Positions 38,001 through 44,142 of a stretch of DNA of 64,000 nucleotides are shown here, one piece after another. The notes under the pieces are model-generated. The model was not told where the DNA came from, searched no databases, and saw nothing but the letters and a program-made list of their open reading frames with translations. Origin of the DNA: Gloeotrichia echinulata CP02 (lineage in GTDB: Bacteria > Cyanobacteriota > Cyanobacteriia > Cyanobacteriales > Nostocaceae); contig CP051187.1 of the NCBI GenBank assembly GCA_038087035.1, positions 992,001-1,056,000 of the forward strand. Reading direction: 5' to 3'. The translations under genes were made by a program, and so were the position numbers. The first letter of the stretch is position 1, and the number at the start of each line of letters is the position of its first letter.

Positions 38001-39153
38001 TAAACTGCGTCAAGTCTTGCTCAATCTCTTAGGAAATGCCATCAAATTTACTCAGACTGGTAGCGTTACCCTCAGAGTGGGACTGGGGACACTTCGACCG
38101 GCTCAGTACATCGCTGGGGACACTTCGGCAAGCTCAGTGCATCGCTGGGGACAAGGAGAAAATGGTCATCCCCCCCCTGTCTCCCCATCTCCTCATCTTT
38201 ACTTCGAGGTAATTGACACAGGTATGGGAATTGCAACAGAGGAAATTAATTTGCTATTTGAAGCCTTTGGACAAACCGAAACTGGGAGAAAATCCCAACA
38301 GGGAACAGGATTAGGTTTAGCAATTAGCCGCAAATATGTAAAACTAATGGGCGGAAATATAACCGTTACCAGCACCCAAGGAATAGGAAGTAAATTTGCT
38401 TTTGATATTCAAATCAAAGAAGCCGTAGCCAGTGAAATTCAAAACACCCAAAATCAATTGCAAATTATTGGTTTAGTTCCAGATCAACCAGAATACCGAA
38501 TATTAGTAGTTGATGATGTCAGAGATAGTCGCCTAGTCATAGTTAAACTACTGACATCTATCGGCTTTGCAGTGCGAGAAGCTACCAATGGTAAAGAAGC
38601 GATCGCCCAATGGTTGGAATGGCATCCACAGCTAATTTTTATGGATATGCGGATGCCTATAATGGATGGCTACCAAGCTACAGGAGTGATTAAAGCTACA
38701 AACAAGCATAAAGAAGAGACTTTGCGTCATCCCATCATTATTGCCTTAACAGCCAATGCTTTCGAGGAACAACGAGAAGCAATAATTAATGCAGGTTGTG
38801 ATGATTTAATTAACAAACCCTTCCGTGAGGAAATATTACTAGAAAAACTGAGCGAATATTTGGGAGTAAAATATCTTTATCAACCAGAAAAAAATCAGAT
38901 AGCAGATTTAAAGCAAAAAAACGCAGAAAAAATATTGACCACTGGTGATGTAGTGCCTTTGTTATCTCAAATGTCCCGGGAATGGCGACAACAGTTATAC
39001 CATGCTGCAGCGATTTGTAGCGACAACCTGATTTTAGAGTTGATTGAGCAAATCCCCTCTGAACATTATTTGTTAAAAAAATATTTTACAGATTTAGCTC
39101 ATGATTTTGAATTTGAGAAAATTATCGAAGTGAGTGGGATGGTTAGTCATTAG
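32005..39153 (+). CDS. Giant hybrid sensor histidine kinase (REC-PAS/GAF array-HisKA-HATPase-REC)
   Basis: 2382 residues, no membrane segment, so cytoplasmic. Order: receiver (1-125, Asp58); PAS (~165-285); GAF (~305-455); GAF (~470-630); PAS (~665-790); GAF (~800-960); PAS (~970-1090); GAF (~1105-1260); PAS (~1275-1400); PAS (~1405-1530); PAS (~1545-1665); GAF (~1680-1860); HisKA with SHELRTPLN (His1893); HATPase (~1990-2140: LLGNAIKF, DTGMGI, GTGLGLAI); receiver (~2160-2290, Asp2214); a helical tail to 2382. The last GAF has the phytochrome-like DRVLVYRFNPDWSGEFVAES and a Cys1796-Tyr pair in the position of a cyanobacteriochrome chromophore site. Residues ~2025-2063 are encoded by a dispersed DNA repeat inserted between two HATPase strands. 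No cognate regulator is adjacent. Confidence 0.92.
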   Translation: MAINEQQIKILLVDDKPENLHFLSEILIRENYKVQRVISGKLAINAALASPPDLILLDILMPDIDGYEVCQYLKSQKKTQEIPIIFLSVLEESSEKVKAFRLGAVDYITKPLQAEEVLVRVQNQLTIQNLQKQLKNQNYQLIWEVEERQRVAVKLKNQNQQIESILNTAKVGICLTDENGYFVQVNPAYCELYGLSRGEIIGEQFTTVHYPNATVEEKFNLIQQYKNFISNRSNHKKQEFNITRADGSQLNVEITQGMFQKDDGKLFVVTTLIDISEWLAAQRERQLAEEARKSREGYLAALVEVQHTLLSFDGTNKCYKKILEILGQASKASRVYLFENHRAADGVLLMSQRGEWCDLGIHPEIDNPALQNLAYDDFYPGWAASLSKGEIFCAIVAELPKSAREILEPQGIFSMLVLPIIAKGEFLGFIGFNNCVTPRLWEASEVSLLQAAAAAISIVLERKQAEDALQKQLNRSNLIREISYKIRSQLDTQNILETATTQIGAVMGVSRVLIHLYIDSPIPKIPILGEFLASGYGSMMNLEVPVEGNPHILQALSQDKAIACTNVYTEPLLEDFHPICRQLEIHSMLAVRTSYQSQPNGLICLHQCDQQRQWTSEEIELLESIAAQLGIALAQAQLLEQEKQARAKLDRQNLQLQHEIGVRLSVEVALKASESKYRHLVETSQDIIWSVDIHGLITFVNHTVKLIFDYEPEEVIGRISTDFVLPEQLAYTQELVEQVLNGKPVFQHEMACVAKNGNAIYLLFNAIALRNEEGAIVGITGTASNITDRKRAEQALLSSAIKLCNHNLVLTQLTKNPILYQGDLKAACREITEAGAKNIGVERASIWMYGENCTFMHCVDLFEQSSHQHSEKHLLIEADYPAYFQALHSDQLIAADDPYTDSRTQELGESYLKPFAITSTLSVPVRLEGETTGILCLEQVGVVHHWTLEDQNFARSLGNLVSLVLEARERKKAEAARRASEEKLASAFRASPDPISLSIWPENRYIEVNDSFCRFFGYSRSQVLGRTEEELKILVNPAETAFLFEILQQTKAIRNHEVDVRTATGEVKTTLYSAEMTEIDGQHYILSTAKDITERKQAENESRLLLLTTQAVSRAVDVNSALALVLRLICQSINWHFSEAWIPSDSGNFLEHALAWYGQDDILVRFCNESKTVKFPLGIGLPGRVWQSRQPEWIPDVSAIAEPVFLRSQSAAQVGLKAGFGVPILAGQEVLAILVFFKRKSAPADKRLLLLVNAVAAQLGGLMQRKLVESAHRMSEERLQLALEGSDLGLWDWNISKNKMYRDWRWKAMLGYKEDEIDDHSQAGDQFVHPEDLPLVNAVLNAHLEGAIPVYDVEFRMRCASGVWKWIQSRGQICEYDKQGLPLRMTGTHKDINERKTLERELALREARLNAFFSSAPVGLNILDDQLRFVQINELLADIHGVPQKDHIGKSIYEVIPQIAPIIAPLYEQVLLTGQPILNQEMSAPSPTQPDVMRYFLNSYFPIPSEEDRPSGVGTVMVEISDVYDQLRLRKLAELAVEESRRRYQLLAEASPVGIFHADVDGYCLYCNQRWCEITGLEQPEPLGTGWKKALHPDDREMVIMAWHQAAVAKELYKCEHRYLRPDDTVVWVICQALPEMGDNGEIKGFIGTVTDITERKLAEEALQESADRERAIAQVIQRMRQTLDIETIFTATTQELRQVLDCDRVLVYRFNPDWSGEFVAESVGSGWISLIEEHKHHPDLSERVLENGRCIVKLLHGVDNQIEDTYLQQTQGGAYSQGVSYRCVSNIYKAGFDDCYINLLERFQAKAYITVPILCGNQLWGLLASYQNSHTRQWKTEEINIVVQIGNQLGVALQQAQLLATTQRQSEALQASVIAADAANRAKSEFLANMSHELRTPLNAILGFTQVMSHDHAVSPDNHNNLAIINRAGEHLLSLINDILEMSKIEAGRTTLNINSFDLIRLLKNLEEMLRFRAVSKELELVFEYAPGLPQYVQTDENKLRQVLLNLLGNAIKFTQTGSVTLRVGLGTLRPAQYIAGDTSASSVHRWGQGENGHPPPVSPSPHLYFEVIDTGMGIATEEINLLFEAFGQTETGRKSQQGTGLGLAISRKYVKLMGGNITVTSTQGIGSKFAFDIQIKEAVASEIQNTQNQLQIIGLVPDQPEYRILVVDDVRDSRLVIVKLLTSIGFAVREATNGKEAIAQWLEWHPQLIFMDMRMPIMDGYQATGVIKATNKHKEETLRHPIIIALTANAFEEQREAIINAGCDDLINKPFREEILLEKLSEYLGVKYLYQPEKNQIADLKQKNAEKILTTGDVVPLLSQMSREWRQQLYHAAAICSDNLILELIEQIPSEHYLLKKYFTDLAHDFEFEKIIEVSGMVSH
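38081..38155. repeat. Dispersed repeat inside the kinase ATPase domain
   Basis: Two units of the GGGGACACTTCG...GCTCAGTRCATCGCTGGGG repeat (compare 21301-21345), in frame within the giant kinase. They encode GLGTLRPAQYIAGDTSASSV between TLRV and the HLYFEVIDTG strand; a following low-complexity HPPPVSPSPH stretch completes the extra loop. Confidence 0.85.
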
Positions 39154-39744
39154 TCATCCTTGGGGTAAGTTGTGGACGCGATCGCCATTTAGCACATTTG
39201 TTCTCTTCTTGATGGGTTGAGCGGGGTTTCCTGCATAAATGATCATCGGCTCTAAAGACTTTCCCGTTACCCCACCGAGGGTGAGAACTGCGCCTTGACC
39301 AACGGTGACACCAGGACCAATTACCGACTTAGCAGCAATCCAACTACTCTGTTGAATATGGATGGGGGCAGGAATTAGTTTAAAATCGGGATGATTCCAG
39401 TCATGATTCCCCGTACAAAGATAGACGCCTTGGGAAAGACAAACGTGATTATCGATCACCACCGGTGCCAGGTTATCGATCCAGGTATCTTCCCCAATCC
39501 AAACAAAATCGCCAACTGTCAATCGCCAGGGAAACTTGACCCGCACACCTGATTTAATGCGGACACCTTGACCGATGCTGGCGCCAAATTTGCGGAGTAC
39601 CCAAACCTTGATGATAGAAATGGGAAGCCAATAACTTTCAAGCATTGGCGACCCAAGAAAGTACCACAACAGTTGCTTCCAGTAGGGTGCGCCGGGGGTA
39701 TAATTGCCAAGACTGTAGTTATCTAAACGCATATAATCGTTCAT
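39154..39744 (-). CDS. WcaF-type hexapeptide acetyltransferase
   Basis: 196 residues, a left-handed beta-helix O-acetyltransferase. Seen: WYFLGSPMLESYWLPIS, KFGASIGQGVRIKSGVRVKFPW, WIGEDTWIDNLAPVVI, GNHDWNHPDF (the conserved His), then IGPGVTVGQGAVLTLGGVTGKSL and YAGNPAQPIKKR. Close to WcaF/colanic-acid acetyltransferases that modify exopolysaccharide. ATG 39744 is used. It overlaps by 26 bases the upstream YdcF gene, so the two are one operon. Likely acts on envelope or exopolysaccharide glycans. Confidence 0.88.
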   Translation of the reverse strand: MNDYMRLDNYSLGNYTPGAPYWKQLLWYFLGSPMLESYWLPISIIKVWVLRKFGASIGQGVRIKSGVRVKFPWRLTVGDFVWIGEDTWIDNLAPVVIDNHVCLSQGVYLCTGNHDWNHPDFKLIPAPIHIQQSSWIAAKSVIGPGVTVGQGAVLTLGGVTGKSLEPMIIYAGNPAQPIKKRTNVLNGDRVHNLPQG

Positions 39745-40315
39745 TGAGACGAGGGTTAAGACTGGCTCCAGTACGACCTGAGACAATCCACAGCAGGGAG
39801 CGACCACTATCACGAACTATGCGGAGCATGGATTCTCGAGGTTTCTGACTGGGGATGGAAACAGGGGTAAAGGTGATACCTTGGCTACCCAGAACGAGAG
39901 TGGCGATCGCCTTGGCTCTGGGCATGTGAAAATTAGAGGTAATTAGGTAGACGTGGTGAATTTGGCGTTCTTGAAAATCTGCAACTAGACTAGTAAAATT
40001 GGTAACAGTGTCAACAGCACGGTAATCAAGGTGTAGGCGGCTCTTAGGTATATATGCTTTGCTAAAAATGGCACGGGCTGAATCTGGCGGTTGACCACTG
40101 GAAACCCAGATGTCTAAACTGGGGTGGTTTTGGGCAAATTCGGCAGTGAATTCTTCCCTGTCTGGACTTCCGCCCAGGGTAAGGATAGCTTGGGGATGGG
40201 GAGCTTGGAAGGAGGCGATCGCAATTCGTGTAGGAATGAGGCTTAAGAATACGAAAATAATAGTTAATAGCGTAAAAATACCATATTTTTTGAGTCTTTG
40301 ATCTAGCAGCTTCAT
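39719..40315 (-). CDS. YdcF/DUF218-family membrane-anchored protein
   Basis: 198 residues. An N-terminal helix (GIFTLLTIIFVFLSLIP) anchors a DUF218 domain: AILTLGGSPDREEFTAEFA, WVSSGQPPDSARAIF, VDTVTNFTSLVADF, HHVYLITSNFHMPRAKAI, matching SanA/YdcF proteins implicated in envelope integrity. ATG 40315. Operon with the acetyltransferase, which supports an envelope role. Confidence 0.85.
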   Translation of the reverse strand: MKLLDQRLKKYGIFTLLTIIFVFLSLIPTRIAIASFQAPHPQAILTLGGSPDREEFTAEFAQNHPSLDIWVSSGQPPDSARAIFSKAYIPKSRLHLDYRAVDTVTNFTSLVADFQERQIHHVYLITSNFHMPRAKAIATLVLGSQGITFTPVSIPSQKPRESMLRIVRDSGRSLLWIVSGRTGASLNPRLNERLYAFR

Positions 40316-40429
40316 AATCAAACTTAATCTGTACTTAGCCTCTTTAATTTAAAGTCCATGATGCCGATATGTAAGTAGCCCAAAATACATAACATGACCA
40401 CAGTTGACAATTCTCCCCTGCTCCCTGGA

Positions 40430-40624
40430 CTAAAAGCGCCACCAGGTTTTTTGCACGTAATTGAGAATTGCCACGGCGATCGCCCCCAGCAATAATAACC
40501 AAATAATTCCGCCAGGAAGGAAAGTCAGTAGACCAAAGCCTCTTAATACCCAGACGGCGATACCCATACCCAGGAGGATGCCGAAAATCTGGGTTAATGT
40601 GCGATTTAAGGAAGATTGATTCAC
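40430..40624 (-). CDS. Small membrane protein
   Basis: 64 residues with two hydrophobic helices (FGILLGMGIAVWVLRGFGLLTF and GGIIWLLLLGAIAVAIL) and a basic tail. GTG start with GAGGG ~8 bases before. Conserved-looking but unnamed; it lies 115 bases upstream of ydcF on the same strand. Confidence 0.55.
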   Translation of the reverse strand: MNQSSLNRTLTQIFGILLGMGIAVWVLRGFGLLTFLPGGIIWLLLLGAIAVAILNYVQKTWWRF

Positions 40625-40917
40625 CTAATTGCCCTCTCAACTCAATATTTACTGAATACAACTTGCATATTCGATTGTGTTTGTGCCATTCTAGCTGTTA
40701 CCAACTCACTTTTTCATCTAAAAGTGTTGTTAGTGTGAAGACTGCTTAAAATTTTCATAGATTTTCCGTAATCATCAATACTAATTTTTAAGTACATACA
40801 CATAATAATAATAAATTGGAAATGACTATTTCCGGAAAATCTGTAGCTGGGACTGGAACTAGAACTTGATGGGTTTGACTCAATCCAGTTTGCTAGTTGC
40901 TGGTATGTAGAGTGCTG

Positions 40918-40958
40918 AGTTAAAAGTGCTGATTGCTGAGTTAAAAGACCGCCCAATA
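40918..40958. repeat. Short repeats GTGCTGAGTTAAAA
   Basis: Repeated AGTGCTGAGTTAAAA / ATTGCTGAGTTAAAA units in the gap before the SRPBCC gene. The rest of 40625-41049 is AT-rich with no gene seen. Confidence 0.5.
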
Positions 40959-41049
40959 CTGGGACGTGTTTGTTTAATTCAGCACCCAGTACTTAAAATT
41001 CAGTACGTTGGTGAACCCTTTGAGGTGGATGAGTAGAGGAGTAAAGGAA

Positions 41050-41646
41050 ATGAATATGTCTGCGTCTTATATTTCAGACTCAACTATTAAAGGTGCGGAT
41101 ATGGCTTGGAGTCCAGACAAACAAAAGTTGCTGATGCAGGGTGAAATTTTAGTGGAAACAGGATCGCATACGGCCTGGGGTGGTGCTGTTACCGCCTGGA
41201 TGTATGTGCCACTGGTGCGATCGCATGTATGGCAGCAACTGACTGACTATCCCCGGTGGGTACAATATTTTCCCGATATTACCAAAAGCGAAGTTTTACA
41301 CAGGGGTGAAGTCAAACGCTTATATCAAGCAGCACAAAAGGCTTTTTTATTTTTCACGGCTCAAGTTGAAATTCACCTCAATGTTGTAGAAGTGCTGGGG
41401 CAACAAATTCAATTTCGGATGGAAAAAGGGACTTTTGAGGATTTTAACGCTAATTTAGAGTTACAAGATTGCGGTAACGGCACAATCCTGGCTTATAATG
41501 TACAAGCGACACCTAATATCCCCGTTCCATCGATATTCATACAACAAGCTATGAATTTTGAGTTACCGACGAATATGCGTAAAATGCGACAAGTGCTTTG
41601 TAAAGGTCAACCAATTTTGGATTTTAGATTTGCGATTTTGGATTGA
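41050..41646 (+). CDS. SRPBCC-family (cyclase/dehydrase-like) protein
   Basis: 198 residues. A START/SRPBCC fold with VWQQLTDYPRWVQYFPDITKSEVL near residues 70-95 and a C-terminal long helix. These proteins bind hydrophobic ligands. ATG 41050, preceded by GAGGAG. The last ~12 residues (QPILDFRFAILD) come from an ATTTTGGATTTTAGA-type repeat, so the original C-terminus has been overwritten. Confidence 0.75.
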   Translation: MNMSASYISDSTIKGADMAWSPDKQKLLMQGEILVETGSHTAWGGAVTAWMYVPLVRSHVWQQLTDYPRWVQYFPDITKSEVLHRGEVKRLYQAAQKAFLFFTAQVEIHLNVVEVLGQQIQFRMEKGTFEDFNANLELQDCGNGTILAYNVQATPNIPVPSIFIQQAMNFELPTNMRKMRQVLCKGQPILDFRFAILD

Positions 41647-41805
41647 CCCCGACCACAAGGGTGCCTTGCTCGGGGATTTTAGATTGACGTGCTTCGTAGC
41701 GTAAAGCGACGTAGGAGCGTCTTTTAGATTTTTACAAACACATGGGGTCTGCAAGGTGCCCCAAAAATCTAAAATCCAAAATCCAAAATCTAAAATTCGG
41801 AGGGT
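41625..41805. repeat. Inverted pair of TTTTGGATTTTAGA repeats
   Basis: GGATTTTAGATTTGCGATTTTGG at the left and AAATCTAAAATCCAAAATCC at the right form an inverted pair spanning the gap between the SRPBCC and DUF924 genes. Confidence 0.65.
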
Positions 41806-41816
41806 CAATAACAGCA

Positions 41817-42392
41817 ATGTCACAGGCAAAACCTATTTTGGAATTTTGGTTTGGTCATCCCGATAAATCGGGTTATGGCAAACCAAAGGCTGTTTGGTTT
41901 AGCAAAAAACCAGAATTTGATCAGGAACTGGTAAGTCGATTTCACCAAGATTATCACAAGGCAGCGGCGGGGCACTTAGATGATTGGCTCGATTTACCCG
42001 AAACCTGTCTGGCACTGATTCTGCTGCTAGACCAATTTCCCCGAAATATGTTTCGCGGTACGCCCCAAGCCTTCGCCACTGACTGGGAAGCATTGTCAGC
42101 GGCGCACCACGCTGTAGCACAAGGCTATGACCGCGAATTATTGCCTGTGCAACGTTGGTTTATCTATTTACCATTTGAACATAGCGAAAACCTGGAACAT
42201 CAACGTCGCGGCATCAAGCTATTTCAACAACTAAGTCACGATCCTGAAAGTGCTGCTGCAATTGCCTCTGCGTTTCGTCATATGGAAATAATTCAGCGTT
42301 TTGGCCGCTTTCCTCATCGTAATAGCATTTTAGGACGCACCTCAACTGCAGACGAAAAGGAGTTTTTGAAGCAGCCAGGTTCTGCATTTTAA
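41817..42392 (+). CDS. DUF924 protein
   Basis: 191 residues. The conserved DUF924 pattern is complete: ILEFWFG, VWFSKKPEFDQELVSRF, LALILLLDQFPRNMFRGTPQAFATD, WFIYLPFEHSE, and HRNSILGR near the end. All-helical, TPR-like soluble protein. Enzymatic role unknown. Confidence 0.9.
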   Translation: MSQAKPILEFWFGHPDKSGYGKPKAVWFSKKPEFDQELVSRFHQDYHKAAAGHLDDWLDLPETCLALILLLDQFPRNMFRGTPQAFATDWEALSAAHHAVAQGYDRELLPVQRWFIYLPFEHSENLEHQRRGIKLFQQLSHDPESAAAIASAFRHMEIIQRFGRFPHRNSILGRTSTADEKEFLKQPGSAF

Positions 42393-42450
42393 TTGTCATT
42401 TGTCATTTGTCATTTGTCATTGGTCATTGGTCATTGGTCATTGGTCATAC
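42393..42450. repeat. Heptamer tandem repeat (TGTCATT/GGTCATT)
   Basis: Four TGTCATT and four GGTCATT units follow the DUF924 stop codon. Same class as the (TAATGAG)n array, with a different unit. Confidence 0.85.
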
Positions 42451-42686
42451 ATGTTGGGATAAATATTTGTCGTTGCGGAGCCTTCGGCGCTTGTAGAGAA
42501 CGCAACGCTTGTAATGACATTTTATAAGCGATCAACCGAACATGATATCATGGCTCCCAATCGCCAATCACCAATCGCCAATCCCCCAGATGTCTATTGG
42601 TAAAGATTTGGGACAGATTTACGTTGCGTAATATTGTTTTGTTTATTCCCACCGACTGACTGAGAATGTTAATTAATTTCAGATAA

Positions 42687-42935
42687 CTACCCGGATGCAT
42701 ATAAAGTGAGTGCTTGGTCAGCAACGCTGGGTTCGTCGCTATCAAACCATAATTCATCTAGCTCACTTTCAGTGAAGCTGTAGCCGAGAGTAGCACCAAA
42801 ACTGATAATCTTAGTTTTGTCCCAATGACAAATTCCGAAAAAGCCTCGGCTACAGCATTTATGATAATATTGCTCGTAAATCTCTGGCTCTGATATCAGT
42901 AGGTCATAAAAAGCATTCACCTGTTGTAGTGACAT
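42687..42935 (-). CDS. Nif11-like small protein
   Basis: 82 residues: MSLQQVNAFYDLLISEPEIYEQYYHKC, then IISFGATLGYSFTESELDELW, the Nif11 domain pattern (leader of Nif11-derived peptides or nitrogen-fixation-associated proteins). The C-terminus lacks a Gly-Gly leader cleavage site. ATG 42935 is preferred over the upstream in-frame start because the family begins with MSxxxVxxF. No modifying enzyme is nearby. Confidence 0.6.
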   Translation of the reverse strand: MSLQQVNAFYDLLISEPEIYEQYYHKCCSRGFFGICHWDKTKIISFGATLGYSFTESELDELWFDSDEPSVADQALTLYASG

Positions 42936-43046
42936 AAACTTGTGGCTCCTGTGATGATGATTTTTGCATCTAGTGAATACTACAACACAGGAACAGTTAA
43001 TTCCGGTTGGGATGAACAAGCATTCCAGAATTTTAATTGATATTCA

Positions 43047-43143
43047 TGTGTCATATCAAATCCGGTTGATTGCACATGGTATTTGTAAGGGCACAGCAGT
43101 GTTCCCTACCCTTTATGTGACCGTAACCGGATTTGGTGTTATT
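43047..43143. repeat. Foldback repeat, TATCAAATC family, copy 2
   Basis: TATCAAATCCGGTTGATTGCAC...GTAACCGGATTTGG, similar in reverse to 11848-11940. Located in the 480-base gap upstream of the Nif11 gene. The rest of 42936-43417 is AT-rich without a gene. Confidence 0.7.
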
Positions 43144-43417
43144 TATGTACGCCAGGAATGACGATTACTTAGATATCTGCTCTAAAATCTAGTATATTTA
43201 CTATTTAGTTGTTGTTAATCTATCTTTTGTGTACTGATTTCTGTAATAAATATTGATAATTTTGCCTTGTTATGTAAAGTTAAATTACAAAAGTTAGGAT
43301 TATTAAAAATAATTTTCAAGTAACATACGATTTTAGGTTGTTTCAGAACTACCTAAAACCTGTTACTTGTGATAGAATGATTCTCAAGGATATAGTAACG
43401 GGCACGTTTTGACTTTT

Positions 43418-43475
43418 TTTAGCTGAAACCAAAAGAAGCCCCACATCTTACCCCGAAGGGGAAGTGTGGGATGAA
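43418..43475. repeat. IS605-type left-end hairpin, locus B
   Basis: TTTTTTAGCTGAAACC then AGAAGCCCC and the hairpin CCCACA-N5-CCCC-GAA-GGGG-AAG-TGTGGG, ending GATGAATT. The same arrangement occurs at 47769-47830, so both mark the left ends of related IS605/IS1341 elements. Confidence 0.65.
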
Positions 43476-43510
43476 TTTTGGGGCAATGACGAAACCATCT
43501 CTGACCAATA

Positions 43511-43649
43511 TCAACCGTTAGGTTGATGAGGGAGTGAGGTGGTTGAGGAATTGCCAATATTAGGGCTTGGTAGTTGGTCAATACACTCTTCAATTACCTG
43601 AGTCATAGTTTTATCAGACCAAGCAGCGTATAAGCGTACTTTATTTATC
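43511..43649 (-). pseudogene. Remnant of the small RHH-like gene of an IS605-type element
   Basis: Frame reads NKVRLYAAWSDKTMTQVIEE then IDQLPSP and stops at TGA (43511-43513). It is homologous to the intact 53-residue gene at 47852-48013 (LQLYSIQVDKTMTQVLEEF). The first codons are replaced by MITE copy B. Confidence 0.65.
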
Positions 43650-43847
43650 CGGTTCTTGCGTACTTAACGTGCTAAATTTTTAATTACAGTCGATAACTTT
43701 GTTTTAAAATCAAGGCTTACAGGCGCTTATAGCCAAAATTTTAATCATCAGACCTAAAAGGCAGTAAATAATGGCTGTCATCTTATCCCAGCAAGGAGTT
43801 CAAGCTTATTTTTCAACATATTTAGCACGCTAAGTACGCAAGAACCG
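43650..43847 (+). repeat. ~198-bp GGTTCTTGCG-family MITE, copy B
   Basis: Termini CGGTTCTTGCGTACTTAACG and its reverse at 43828-43847. Same orientation as copy C (48727-48922) but more diverged inside. It sits between the RHH remnant and the tnpB remnant of an IS605-type element and replaces both gene starts. Confidence 0.88.
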
Positions 43848-44128
43848 ATTCTTTAAGAGTTCCAAAACCTGCTCGTGCTGCGGTCATGTTCAGGACGAGT
43901 TAACGCTCGATATCCGTGAATGGGATTGTCCATCATGCCAAACTCATCATGACCGTGATGGTAACGCAGCACTGAACATCAGAAATGAAGGAGTTCGGAT
44001 ATTAAAAAATGGCGGAGGGAACCCCGTTATTGCCATGCCGAGGCGGAGTAAGACTAATAAGCCCAAAGGTGGAAAAGCATCTGTCAATGAAGCTGGAAGC
44101 CTACACTGTACCGTCAGGTCAGTGTAGG
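43848..44128 (+). pseudogene. tnpB remnant, C-terminal third only
   Basis: 93 codons: RFFKSSKTCSCCGHV, DCPSCQTHHDRDGNAALNI: the TnpB zinc finger (C-x2-C, C-x2-C) and the RuvC-III Asp, then a basic tail to TAG. RuvC-I and RuvC-II are missing, and the frame enters from MITE copy B. A 9-bp hairpin (CCTACACTG / CAGTGTAGG, 44101-44129) over the stop codon is the presumed right end of the element, adjoining the end of the DUF499 gene. Confidence 0.82.
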
Positions 44129-44142
44129 TAGTTCACATGCGT

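Noticed and set aside
42548..42757. 69-codon minus ORF (MNYGLIATNPALLTKHSLYMH...)
   Set aside because: Overlaps the Nif11-like gene in another frame and ends in GDWRLVIGDW-type repeat sequence.
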